NCBI GenBank assembly: GCA_016716235.1
Contig: JADJWS010000002.1
Location: forward strand, 124,001-188,000
DNA from: Candidatus Defluviilinea gracilis
GTDB lineage: Bacteria; Chloroflexota; Anaerolineae; Anaerolineales; Villigracilaceae
Length of the DNA stretch: 64,000 nucleotides
Direction of reading: 5' to 3'
The notes under the pieces are model-generated. The model was not told where the DNA came from. It did no database searches and worked only from the letters and a program-made list of their open reading frames with translations. Positions 32,192 through 40,014 of the stretch are shown piece by piece. Made by a program: the position numbers and the translations under genes. Position 1 is the first letter of the stretch, and every line of letters starts with the position of its first letter.

Positions 32192-32731
32192 TCACACCCA
32201 AGCCCACAGCATCCATAAACCAAGAATCAAAACTCCGATTCCGAAGCGAGCGGCGAACGACCAGCCCCAGCCGACCATGTACGCTTTGGTCGATTCGATG
32301 GCGGCCGTTTTATCGCGCAGTCTGTAATATTCCAAGCCGAACAACGCGAGCGGAGCGCTTGCCAGACCAACGATGGGGGTGAGGAACAAACTTGCGACGA
32401 GACTTGCCGCGAACGCCAGCAGGATCGAACTCCACGGCACGAACTTGTCGCGCATTTTACGGGCGATGATAATGTTGTCCACGATGTTGCCTGCGATCAT
32501 CAGGAGGGTGATGACGGCGAACAAGACCCAATCCCAAAACGTCATGCGTTGCGCCACGCTTTGTAGGAGCGCATACACCAGAGTGGCGAGCCACATCACG
32601 GTGATGCCCGGGAAGATCGGAATGATCAAGCCTAGCAGCCCGATTATTAAGACGGCAAGTGTTAGCCAGTCAACAATAAAAATCCATGCGACTTGAAAGA
32701 AAGAGACTAATTCGGGAGGAAGCATATTCAT
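32192..32731 (-). CDS. DUF456 membrane protein
   Basis: A 179-residue protein with about five membrane helices and the DUF456 pattern: LTLAVLIIGLLGLIIPIFPG near residue 25, VDNIIIARKMRD in the central loop, and the glycine-rich helix LFLTPIVGLASAPLALFG. The family function is unknown; members are common in Gram-positive and Chloroflexi genomes. It is followed by repeat DNA and preceded by a GC-rich hairpin that separates it from serS. The ATG at 32731 has GGAAGC/GGAG-like purines nearby on the minus strand. Confidence 0.78.
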   Translation of the reverse strand: MNMLPPELVSFFQVAWIFIVDWLTLAVLIIGLLGLIIPIFPGITVMWLATLVYALLQSVAQRMTFWDWVLFAVITLLMIAGNIVDNIIIARKMRDKFVPWSSILLAFAASLVASLFLTPIVGLASAPLALFGLEYYRLRDKTAAIESTKAYMVGWGWSFAARFGIGVLILGLWMLWAWV

Positions 32732-32736
32732 TCCAG

Positions 32737-32763
32737 TAGGGGCGGGGTCGCCCCGCCCCTACA
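32737..32763. repeat. GC-rich hairpin between serS and DUF456
   Basis: GTAGGGGCGGGG and CCCCGCCCCTAC form a 12-bp stem over TCG. It may end the serS transcript but lacks a T tract. The GTAGGGGCG end also occurs in the element at 57692-57785. Confidence 0.65.
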
Positions 32764-32766
32764 AAA

Positions 32767-34035
32767 TTATTCGATCACATCCACGCCGCCCATCCACGGG
32801 CGCAGAACTTCAGGGATGCGGATCGAACCGTCGGCTTGCTGGTTGTTTTCCATCACGGCGATCATCGTGCGCGGCAGACCGAGACCCGATCCGTTCAATG
32901 TGTGGAGCAAACGCGCTTTGCCGCCATCGGCGGGACGATACTTTATATTCGCGCGTCGCGCCTGAAAGTCGCGCACATTCGAGACCGATGACACTTCCAG
33001 CCACTCATTGCATCCCGCCGCCCAGACTTCGATGTCGTACGTGATCGCCGAACCGAATCCCAGATCGCCTGTGCAGAGTTGTTTGACGCGATAGGTGAGT
33101 CCCAACGCGGCGCAAGTCGCTTCGGCGTCCTCACGCATTTTTTCAAGCAACGCATCCGACTTTTCGGGTTTGGCGTACATATACATTTCCACTTTATCGA
33201 ATTGATGTCCGCGTTTGATACCGCGCACATCGCGTCCCGCGCTCATTTTCTCGCGGCGGAAACATGGCGTGTATCCCGTGTACAGCAACGGCAATTGCGC
33301 CTCATCGAGAATCTCATCCATGTGCATGCCCGTCAACGGAACTTCGGCGGTCGGCACAAAATACAAATCCTCTTCGTGGTCTTTGTATAAATTGTCGGCG
33401 AACTTCGGCAGTTGACCCGCGCCAAACACGGTTTCCGTTTTCACCATGAACGGCAAATATTTTTCGGTGTAGCCTTGCCGAATGTGCAAATCCAACATGA
33501 ACGCGATCAACGCGCGTTGCAATCGCGCGCCCGCGCCGCTCAACACATAAAAGCGCGAACCCGTGATCTTCGTGCCGCGTTCAAAGTCAATGACGCCGAG
33601 CGCGGGACCCAAATCCCAGTGCGCTTTCGGCTCGAAATCAAATTCGGGGAGTTGACCAACTGTGCGGAGGACCACGTTTTCTTCTTCGGATGCGCCTATC
33701 GGCGTCCGTTCATCCGGGACGTTGGGCAGGGCGCTCGTTAGCCGCGTTAACTCCCCTTCGACCTCTGCCACCTCCTTGTCGAGCGCGGCGATTTTGTCGC
33801 CCACCTCGCGCATCGCAACAATTTTCTTTTCGCGTTCCGCCGCGTCTTTCATTTTGCCGATCTCTTTCGAGACGGTGTTGCGCTCAGCCTTTAACTGCTC
33901 CACTTCGGTGAGCAGGGCGCGGCGTTTTTCATCGAGTTGAAGAATCTCCTCGATGGACGATGAATCCATTTGGCGGTTCTTCAACGCCGCGCGGATAACG
34001 TCTGGTTTTTCGCGGATCAAATTCAGGTCTAACAT
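32767..34035 (-). CDS. serS: Seryl-tRNA synthetase
   Basis: A 422-residue class II serine-tRNA ligase. The N-terminal coiled-coil arm that grips the tRNA variable loop spans about residues 30-100 (LDEKRRALLTEVEQLKAERN); the catalytic core contains TAEVPLTGMH, the motif 2 region YTPCFRREKMSAGRDVRGI and, near the C-terminus, the motif 3 segment LNGSGLGLPRTMIAVMEN. The ATG at 34035 is preceded by GGAGGTGC. Expression is controlled by a T-box leader on the same strand with a serine UCC specifier, described separately. Length is normal. Confidence 0.97.
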   Translation of the reverse strand: MLDLNLIREKPDVIRAALKNRQMDSSSIEEILQLDEKRRALLTEVEQLKAERNTVSKEIGKMKDAAEREKKIVAMREVGDKIAALDKEVAEVEGELTRLTSALPNVPDERTPIGASEEENVVLRTVGQLPEFDFEPKAHWDLGPALGVIDFERGTKITGSRFYVLSGAGARLQRALIAFMLDLHIRQGYTEKYLPFMVKTETVFGAGQLPKFADNLYKDHEEDLYFVPTAEVPLTGMHMDEILDEAQLPLLYTGYTPCFRREKMSAGRDVRGIKRGHQFDKVEMYMYAKPEKSDALLEKMREDAEATCAALGLTYRVKQLCTGDLGFGSAITYDIEVWAAGCNEWLEVSSVSNVRDFQARRANIKYRPADGGKARLLHTLNGSGLGLPRTMIAVMENNQQADGSIRIPEVLRPWMGGVDVIE

Positions 34036-34063
34036 GTTGCACCTCCGAGTGCAGAGAATAAAA

Positions 34064-34096
34064 TACGCCCCCGTCCATGTGCAGGACGAAGGGGCG
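34064..34096 (-). terminator. T-box terminator hairpin of serS
   Basis: On the minus strand ACGCCCC and GGGGCGT pair around a partly paired loop and are followed by TATTTTATT. It is mutually exclusive with the antiterminator formed by the T-box sequence just upstream. Confidence 0.82.
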
Positions 34097-34118
34097 TTTC
34101 GTGGTGCCACCTGCTTTT

Positions 34119-34217
34119 ACCTTCCCCCTCCGCCGTTGGCGCCTCCCCCAAATTCGAAGGGGAGTTTTTCTGCCATCCCAAATTCAAATTTCGAATTTGG
34201 GGAGGAGGGTGGGGGTC
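34119..34217. mobile_element. MITE-like element inside the serS T-box leader (copy A)
   Basis: Carries CCTCCCCCAAATTCG and CGAATTTGGGGAGG as inner inverted arms and CCGCCG/GGGTGGGGGTC outside. It matches the element at 62658-62763 in order and sequence, with a shorter centre. Confidence 0.75.
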
Positions 34218-34263
34218 TTGGATCCGCGATAACGGGCGGAGACCGATTCTCTTACGATTGATC

Positions 34264-34310
34264 GTAGTAGCGACTTTAGTCGCTCTGATGACGACTGAAG
34301 TCGTCACTAC
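34264..34310. repeat. Triple-palindrome repeat inside the T-box leader
   Basis: GTAGTAGCGACT and AGTCGTCACTAC are outer arms. AGCGACTTTAGTCGCT and GACGACTGAAGTCGTC each fold on their own, so the 47 bases can form a cloverleaf-like double hairpin. Confidence 0.75.
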
Positions 34311-34469
34311 AATAAATCCCTGCGAGAACAACGTGGTGAAGTGGATTTCGTCATCTGCCCGACCGTCTTGCACTGTTGGTCGAGTAGGCGAGTTCTTCGC
34401 CATATCGAGACCCGACGGCTCTCTGAACGGTTCGATGAGTACTTGTCTTCACGCTGTCTTGTTGGCACG

Positions 34470-34497
34470 ATTATACGCGTCGAGATTGTGTTGTCAA
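34470..34497 (-). promoter_or_regulatory. Consensus sigma-70 promoter of the serS leader
   Basis: On the minus strand TTGACA (34492-34497) and TATAAT (34470-34475) are both perfect consensus boxes with a 16-base spacer. Confidence 0.88.
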
Positions 34498-34576
34498 TGG
34501 CTTGGAAGAGAAATGCCGAAGCGTTGGTGAAGTTCGCGCGGGCGAATCAAATTTCCCGTCGAGGGCGAAGCGTGGA

Positions 34577-34606
34577 TTGAATCCGCATGTCAAATTATGG
34601 TATATT
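34577..34606 (+). promoter_or_regulatory. Putative promoter of the two-component system
   Basis: TTGAAT and TATATT with an 18-base spacer, 19 bases before the response regulator ATG. It diverges from the serS promoter. Confidence 0.55.
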
Positions 34607-34624
34607 CTGTTTAGGAGTATCGTC

Positions 34625-35302
34625 ATGAATGAACGAATTCTGATCATCGAAGACGACCAGCAGATTCTCAAATTGCTTCAACGCGGACTCGCGTATGAAG
34701 GCTACACAGTGGACTCAGCGACCGATGGGCGGATGGGGCTGATCCTTGCGCGCGACCACACGCCCGATCTTGTGATCCTCGATTGGATGTTGCCCGGCAT
34801 GGATGGGCTGGAAGTGTGCCATCGTTTGCGCACGGGCGGTTCGATCCCGATTTTGATGTTGACGGCGAAAGATACCGTGCAGGATCGCATTCAAGGCTTG
34901 GACGCGGGCGCGGATGATTACATGGTCAAGCCGTTCAATTTGGATGAACTCCTTGCGCGTGTGCGGGCATTGTTGCGCCGAACGCAGCCGGAGCGAATCC
35001 CTGTGCTGAAGTTCGCCGATCTTTCGCTCGATACCGGCACGCGCCAAGCCTCGCGCGGAAATCGTACGATCTCGTTGACGGCGAAAGAATACGAACTGCT
35101 TGAATTGTTCCTGCGCCACCCGAAACAAGTGTTGACGCGCGAAGTGATCTTCGATCGCGTGTGGGGTTATGACTTCGGCGGTGAGAGCAATGTGCTGGAA
35201 GTGTACATCCGTTACCTGCGACAGAAGTTGGAGAGTGATGGGGAAGTCCGTCTCATCCATACTGTGCGCGGGGTGGGGTATGTAATGCGGGAAAATCCGT
35301 GA
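34625..35302 (+). CDS. OmpR-family response regulator
   Basis: A 225-residue response regulator. The receiver domain (about 1-120) has the acidic pocket EDD at 9-11, the phosphoryl-accepting Asp53 in LVILDWMLPGMDG, and the Lys in VKPFNLDELLARV. The C-terminal winged helix (about 130-222) ends in IHTVRGVGYVM, as in OmpR/PhoB regulators. The ATG at 34625 has AGGAG eight bases upstream. The cognate histidine kinase follows after a 110-base gap filled with octamer repeats. Target genes are not evident. Confidence 0.95.
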   Translation: MNERILIIEDDQQILKLLQRGLAYEGYTVDSATDGRMGLILARDHTPDLVILDWMLPGMDGLEVCHRLRTGGSIPILMLTAKDTVQDRIQGLDAGADDYMVKPFNLDELLARVRALLRRTQPERIPVLKFADLSLDTGTRQASRGNRTISLTAKEYELLELFLRHPKQVLTREVIFDRVWGYDFGGESNVLEVYIRYLRQKLESDGEVRLIHTVRGVGYVMRENP

Positions 35303-35303
35303 T

Positions 35304-35412
35304 GCAAATGGGCAAATAAGCAAGTGAGCAAATGAGCAAATGAGCAAGTAGGCAAATGAGCAAGTTTGCAGATCTTCAACCGTCAATCCAAAATCGTAAA
35401 TCGTAAATCGAA
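35304..35412. repeat. GCAAATGA octamer tract plus AATCGTA heptamers
   Basis: Eight GCAAATGA-like units at 8-base phase (35313-35375) are followed by AATCGTA units at 7-base phase up to the kinase ATG. The kinase therefore has no ordinary ribosome-binding site. Confidence 0.8.
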
Positions 35413-36777
35413 ATGTCTCTCCGCCTTCGCCTGACCTTGTTATATGCGATCGTTACAGGCGGGATTTTGCTTGTCTTTGGCGCAACGGTGATTTTTGTTT
35501 TTAAAGCCGTTCTGGTCGACCAGGTCGATCGTACGCTGGAGAACGCGGTAGATTTAATCGTCAGCGGAATCAACGTCGGCGACCTGGACGAGCTCGAAGG
35601 CAAACTCGAATCGGTTGAACTGCGTTCGGATGTCTACGTGCAGATGTGGGACCTTGGCGGCGCCGCGCAGACCGGCTTGCGTACATTGGAAGGATTCACT
35701 GACCAACGCCCGTTTTACCCCGCCGGTTTGCGCATCGAAACCCCGAGCTATCGGTATGTGCAGGCAGGGATGGTTCACTTGCGCGTGGTTAGTGTTCCGC
35801 TCGAACTGAATGAACGCCGTATAGGCACACTTCAACTTGCCGTGAGTCTGGATGTGGTCGATGCGGCGCGTATAGGGTTGGAAAAAATCCTCGGAGTGAT
35901 CTGGATCGTTGCGGTTCTGATTTCGGCAAATGTCGCCTGGTTGACGCTTGGAGAAACCCTTCGCCCTTTGAAATCTATAACGCTGGCGGCAGAACAGATC
36001 AACCGCGCCGACGATCTCTCGCGCCGCATCCCGTATGATGGTCCCCCTGATGAAATCGGGGGGCTGGTGGATTCGTTCAATCAAACGCTCGAACGTATCG
36101 AGGTGTTGTTCACCTCGCAACAACGCCTGCTGGCAGATGTGAGTCACGAACTCCGCACGCCGCTTACGGTCATCAAAGGTAACGCGGATTTGATGCGCCG
36201 CATGAAAAGCCTCGACGAAGAATCGCTGACCAGCATAGACCAGGAAGCAGGTCGCCTCTCTCGCCTTGTGGGCGGTTTGCTTTTGCTGGCACAGGCTGAG
36301 TCGGGCAAGCTCGCGCTCGTCGAAAAGCCAGTCGAACTCGATTTGCTCGTCACCGAGGTCTTTCAAGAAATGAGTGTGCTGGCTGGCAACAAAGTCCGTT
36401 TGCATCTCAATGAGATTGATCAAGTCATCGTCAAAGGCGACCGCGACCGGCTGAAACAAGTCTTCATCAACCTTGTGGCGAACGCGATTCAATACACGCC
36501 AACCGGGGGCGAGGTCTTCATCAGCCTCGAAAAAATAAAAGATCAGGCGCGCATCATCTGCCGCGACACGGGCCCGGGCATTCCAGCGGAGGACTTACCT
36601 CACATCTTCGAGCGTTTCTATCGCGCCGAAAAATCGCGCACGCGCGGCAGGAGCACCGGCTTTGGGCTTGGGCTTTCCATCGCCAATTGGATCGTCGAAC
36701 GTCACGGGGGCAGGATCGAAGTCAATTCAAAAGACGGGCAAGGCACGGCATTTGCAATTTGGTTGCCGGTGATGTAG
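35413..36777 (+). CDS. Sensor histidine kinase (HAMP, HisKA, HATPase)
   Basis: A 454-residue sensor kinase. Two membrane helices (about 9-30 and 160-178) bracket an extracytoplasmic sensor region of about 130 residues with no recognised domain. A HAMP linker (RPLKSITLAAEQI) follows, then the H-box VSHELRTPLTVIKGN with His245, and the ATPase domain with the N box LVANAIQYTP, the G1 box DTGPGIPAEDL and the G2 box GFGLGLSIAN. It pairs with the response regulator immediately upstream. The signal is unknown. The leader before its ATG consists of phased repeats. Confidence 0.95.
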   Translation: MSLRLRLTLLYAIVTGGILLVFGATVIFVFKAVLVDQVDRTLENAVDLIVSGINVGDLDELEGKLESVELRSDVYVQMWDLGGAAQTGLRTLEGFTDQRPFYPAGLRIETPSYRYVQAGMVHLRVVSVPLELNERRIGTLQLAVSLDVVDAARIGLEKILGVIWIVAVLISANVAWLTLGETLRPLKSITLAAEQINRADDLSRRIPYDGPPDEIGGLVDSFNQTLERIEVLFTSQQRLLADVSHELRTPLTVIKGNADLMRRMKSLDEESLTSIDQEAGRLSRLVGGLLLLAQAESGKLALVEKPVELDLLVTEVFQEMSVLAGNKVRLHLNEIDQVIVKGDRDRLKQVFINLVANAIQYTPTGGEVFISLEKIKDQARIICRDTGPGIPAEDLPHIFERFYRAEKSRTRGRSTGFGLGLSIANWIVERHGGRIEVNSKDGQGTAFAIWLPVM

Positions 36778-36805
36778 TCGCTTGGTCTTCTGGTCTCTTC
36801 GTCGG

Positions 36806-37522
36806 CTAGTTGTCAATTCCTAATCTCTGCGCGGCTTGGCGGCATAACCCCGCTCCATAATTTTGATACCACTCATCGAGCGTTAAGCTGGATGAAAACC
36901 CGCTTCGCGCATCGGTGTAAATTGGTCCGCCATAGCGGACATATCTCTGCGTCTCGGCATGCCACGTCCACTCGCCGCGATGGATCACGCCGATGCCTCC
37001 ATTGTAGCCAGCCAGCGCAAGGCGCGGATCGCCGTTGGCGGTTTGAAGCGAACGCGCGAGGTATTCGAGTCCGCGCAGGGCGTTGGTCTCGGTGTCGAAT
37101 CCGTTTTCGCCGTAGTGGAAGTGGAACGGCATCACTTGGAAGAGTCCCATCGCGCCGGAACGCGAGAGCGCGTTTGGGTCGCCGCACGATTCGATCTGCA
37201 TCACGGTGGCGACCAGATTGGGGTCAAGGGAAGAAGCGTTTGCCCAGCGGACGATGTTGTTGCCCCAGTATTGGACTTCCCGCGTGAAGATGGGGGAGAG
37301 TCCGCTTGAAGAGGTTGAAAAGGTCGACGCGATTGAAACAGGCTGAACGATGGGCGAAGCGGAGGTTTGAATCGGCATGTTCGACGCGAGCGCGGCAAGC
37401 AGGCACGCGATCAGAATCACCGCGAGAGGCGGCAAGGCATAAAAAGACAAACAGCCGCCGGCATCGTGATCTGCCGCGGCTGTTTGCCGGTCGTCGTATG
37501 GTTGTGAGCGAGCGCGGGGCAT
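36806..37522 (-). CDS. Lytic transglycosylase (SLT family)
   Basis: A 238-residue exported peptidoglycan lytic transglycosylase. A membrane helix at about 29-47 serves as anchor or signal. The SLT fold (about 88-215) has the catalytic Glu in VMQIESCGDPNALS and the family segment GAMGLFQVMPFHF, then ALAGYNGG, which lies in the substrate groove. These enzymes cleave glycan strands to form anhydro-muramyl ends. A Ser/Thr-rich linker (about 50-80) separates the two parts. The gene is single, converging on the histidine kinase gene 29 bases away. Confidence 0.9.
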   Translation of the reverse strand: MPRARSQPYDDRQTAAADHDAGGCLSFYALPPLAVILIACLLAALASNMPIQTSASPIVQPVSIASTFSTSSSGLSPIFTREVQYWGNNIVRWANASSLDPNLVATVMQIESCGDPNALSRSGAMGLFQVMPFHFHYGENGFDTETNALRGLEYLARSLQTANGDPRLALAGYNGGIGVIHRGEWTWHAETQRYVRYGGPIYTDARSGFSSSLTLDEWYQNYGAGLCRQAAQRLGIDN

Positions 37523-37614
37523 AGTGGGTTCCTTTAATTTTGAGTAGGGACCCGAGCTCGAAATGAGTTCGGATTATTCAGTTGTCATTGCCTCGCCTTG
37601 AGTGAGGTCGAGAG

Positions 37615-38388
37615 TTAAGCGTTGTAATTGCGGTCGTTGGAAGGCTCATTGACCGAGTGATACGTCGGCTCAGCCCGCATGAATGAAGTTTGTTGCGCGG
37701 GTTTCGGCGCGGGACGATAGGATTGATTTTGCGTGGTCTGCACCGGGCGGTTCAAACTGGACGCGGGGCGAAGAATCGGTTGTCCCTGATTCGCCGGGCG
37801 ATAGGTTTGCTGTTGGGCGGGTCGCGCGTAGTTGTTTCGTTCCGAGGCTGAGCGCTCGGCGGTGGTGAACATGCGGTCTCCGGCGAGCGAGAATGAACCG
37901 ATGATCAACACGCGGATGAGCAGGATCATCGCGGCGACGAAGATCGGCACAACTTTCGTCATGGTCTCGTTGCTGATGACCGCTCCGCCCGACGCGCTGG
38001 TGTGATTGACGATGGCAACCGACACGCCCCACCATGTGAGAATCGCGTTGAAGCCAGCCGCCAACAGCCACGCGCCGAAGAGGTAATACACTTCTTTCGG
38101 TTCGTCGGCTCCTTGTTCCGGCGTGAAGACGCGGGCGATGCCGGCAAAGTCGATGCCGCAGAATGCGATGGCGAGAATAGTCGCCCATTGCAAGCCGCCG
38201 AAGGAAAGGTCGCCCAGAATATCCCGTAGGGCGAAGCGTGTGGCGTTGAAGTTGGAAACCTCGAAAGCGAGCAGAGCCACGAGGATGATCATCCCCCAAG
38301 CCGCGCCGCGGTTGAAGCGCCGTCCGTGCGTGAGATCGCGGAACAAGGCGCGCAGTCCATCCCCTGAATTTCTTCGATACGTAGTCAT
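37615..38388 (-). CDS. Four-helix membrane protein with Gln/Pro-rich tail
   Basis: A 257-residue protein of unknown function. Four hydrophobic segments are seen (about 31-45, 66-86, 103-125 and 146-168), with FCGIDFAGIARVF in the second. The C-terminal 80 residues are polar and rich in Gln, Pro, Asn and Arg (QQQTYRPANQGQPILRPAS) and probably disordered in the cytoplasm. AAAGGAGGTCG precedes the ATG, a strong ribosome-binding site. No homologous family is recognised. The tail's repeated RPA/RPV elements are a visible oddity. Confidence 0.6.
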   Translation of the reverse strand: MTTYRRNSGDGLRALFRDLTHGRRFNRGAAWGMIILVALLAFEVSNFNATRFALRDILGDLSFGGLQWATILAIAFCGIDFAGIARVFTPEQGADEPKEVYYLFGAWLLAAGFNAILTWWGVSVAIVNHTSASGGAVISNETMTKVVPIFVAAMILLIRVLIIGSFSLAGDRMFTTAERSASERNNYARPAQQQTYRPANQGQPILRPASSLNRPVQTTQNQSYRPAPKPAQQTSFMRAEPTYHSVNEPSNDRNYNA

Positions 38389-38450
38389 CTCGACCTCCTT
38401 TGTCGAATGGGTGACAATTGGGTCGAGTTTAGAACACTTGTTCTAAATTG

Positions 38451-38768
38451 TCAAGGGCGAGACGATGCGGTGATTTTACGGGATGCGCGTAGAGCGCCGC
38501 GCTTTTTCGGCGCAATGGCGATCAAGGTCCGCAATGCTTTATTCACCGATTCTGCATCGGGGAAATATTCGCGCACATCAGGCTCAAGAAGGATTGCCCC
38601 TTCCTCCAGCTTGAAATTCTGGACGATGGTTGTTCCATCTTCTTTGTGAATGACAACGGAATGCCCCTGGCGGTACGCTTCCGCGTGCTTACCGCGGACT
38701 CCGCCGGTGAAATCATATTCCCCGCGCATCTCGCCGATTTTTTTTGATTTATTTGGTTTGTTCTTCAT
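38451..38768 (-). CDS. Antitoxin (BrnA-like/AbrB-like) beside a broken BrnT
   Basis: A 105-residue protein. The core GEMRGEYDFTGGVRGKHAEAY with LLEPDVREYFPDAESVNKAL is the pattern of small antitoxins that follow BrnT-type or similar toxin genes, with the C-terminal half probably a ribbon-helix-helix. A 30-residue insertion (GHSVVIHKEDGTTIVQNF) separates the two halves. The C-terminus ends in a basic tail (KKRGALRASRKITASSRP). The ATG at 38768 lies inside the truncated toxin frame, overlapping it by 20 bases. Assigning the exact antitoxin family needs a search. Confidence 0.65.
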   Translation of the reverse strand: MKNKPNKSKKIGEMRGEYDFTGGVRGKHAEAYRQGHSVVIHKEDGTTIVQNFKLEEGAILLEPDVREYFPDAESVNKALRTLIAIAPKKRGALRASRKITASSRP

Positions 38769-38880
38769 AGGTAATCGAAAGAGGGTCTCCAAAAACAGAT
38801 TTCGCTTCCTCAAAACTGACCGTATGTTTCTTGATATTAATTTTGGCTTTCTCTTCATCCCATTCAAAGAACATCGCCAT
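38749..38880 (-). pseudogene. Truncated BrnT toxin
   Basis: On the minus strand an ATG opens a 43-residue frame (AMFFEWDEEKAKINIKKH, then VSFEEAKSVFGDPLSITYEE) that equals the N-terminal half of BrnT, a RelE-like ribonuclease toxin of about 90 residues. It ends early with QTK and a stop, so the catalytic C-terminal half is lacking. The antitoxin start lies within it. The most economical explanation is a deletion that removed the toxin's 3' half and left the antitoxin alive. Confidence 0.78.
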
Positions 38881-38978
38881 ACTTCGTTTCCTCGACGATT
38901 ACTTACCTGTAAAGATTATACCTCGCGCTTCGATCGGTAAAAATTCCTCTCGGTGATTGTATCGAGTAATTGCCGTCA

Positions 38979-39899
38979 TCACGCCACTTTCCGCCGCTCG
39001 CTCGCGCGCCACGCGCGGGCGATGTGCGCCGCCAGCCTAGCGTTGTTCAACAGCAACGCCAAATTTGCTTTCATTGATTTCCCTTTCGTCAACTCATTGA
39101 TGCGCTTAAGGAGAAACGGTGTAACTTCCTTCCCGTGGATGCCTTTTTCCTGCGCTTCTTTGGATGCCTTCTCGATCAACGGTTCCATCTCGGACTTGGA
39201 AATTGCCTCCGCCTTCGGAATCGGATTCGCCACCAGAACCGCGCTCGTCATACCCGCGTTCCAATGCGCCTTCGCAAACTCGATCACATCTTCCGGCGTG
39301 TCAACCTGCGCGCTAACGTCCAGCCCGCTTTCGCGCGAGTAGAACGCGGGGAAGTCATCCGTTCCGTAGCCAACGACCGGCACCCCGTTCGTTTCCAGAT
39401 ATTCCAATGTGGCAGGCAGATCAAGGATCGCTTTTGCTCCCGCGCAGACAACGATCATGGGGATGGTCGCCAACGCTTGCAGATCAGCTGAAATGTCGAA
39501 AGAGGATTCGCGGTGCACGCCTCCGATTCCGCCGGTGGCGAAGACTTTGATCCCCGCGTGTTTACATGCGAGCATCGTCCCGGCGACGGTTGTGCCTCCG
39601 CAAGCCTCTTCTGTGATCACCGTCGCAAAATCGCGCGGACCCACTTTGTAGGTGTCTTTCTCGTCGGCGAGTCTTTTCAGTTCAGCGCTACTCAAACCAA
39701 TATGCAATTCGCCGTCCAAAAACGCGATTGTGGCTGGCGTGGCGCCTTCCTCCTGCACGGCGGTTTCCATATCTTGCGCGAGTTCCAAATTTTGCGGACT
39801 CGGCAAGCCGTGTGTGATCACCGTCGACTCGAGCGCGACGATGGGCAAACCCGCCCGGTGGGCTCGGCTTACGTTGGCTGAATATTTTTTTTCTTCCAT
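38979..39899 (-). CDS. psuG: Pseudouridine-5'-phosphate glycosidase
   Basis: A 306-residue PsuG, which splits pseudouridine 5'-phosphate into uracil and ribose 5-phosphate. Signatures are VALESTVITHGLPSPQNLEL near the N-terminus, EEGATPATIAFLDGELHIGL, VGPRDFATVI, the glycine-rich FATGGIGGVHR, and CAGAKAILDLPATLEYLET; the catalytic Lys is expected in the AKAILD segment. AAGGA lies eight bases before the ATG at 39899; a longer frame upstream is repeat-encoded and rejected. The kinase partner PsuK is not in the window. Confidence 0.95.
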   Translation of the reverse strand: MEEKKYSANVSRAHRAGLPIVALESTVITHGLPSPQNLELAQDMETAVQEEGATPATIAFLDGELHIGLSSAELKRLADEKDTYKVGPRDFATVITEEACGGTTVAGTMLACKHAGIKVFATGGIGGVHRESSFDISADLQALATIPMIVVCAGAKAILDLPATLEYLETNGVPVVGYGTDDFPAFYSRESGLDVSAQVDTPEDVIEFAKAHWNAGMTSAVLVANPIPKAEAISKSEMEPLIEKASKEAQEKGIHGKEVTPFLLKRINELTKGKSMKANLALLLNNARLAAHIARAWRASERRKVA

Positions 39900-40014
39900 G
39901 ATGTTTGTCCTTTGATTGACTGAAAGTACGCGCCGTTCTGAAGGCTTGGGCAAAACCCCAACCTGATTCACGAAAACCTTCGGGGCGTTCCGCTTAAGGC
40001 GAGTTATTGATTGC

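Larger units (their letters stand above)
34064..34463 (-). promoter_or_regulatory. Serine T-box riboswitch leader of serS
   Basis: On the minus strand the leader starts about 34463. Stem I has a basal helix GTGAAG (34447-34452) with CTTCAC (34336-34341) and an upper helix TCATC (34434-34438) with GATGA (34351-34355). Between them lies the specifier loop: AGTA on the 5' side (34440-34443) and CGAAATCCA on the 3' side, with TCC (34343-34345), a serine codon, followed by A. The T-box AGGTGGCACCACG is at 34100-34112; its TGGC bulge would pair with GCCA at the tRNA end, and G is the tRNA-Ser discriminator. Uncharged tRNA-Ser should bind and stop termination. Two repeats interrupt the middle. Confidence 0.9.

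Noticed and set aside
35304..35412. CRISPR array
   Set aside because: The short units are contiguous 7- and 8-base repeats without spacers. No repeat-spacer array or cas gene exists in the window.
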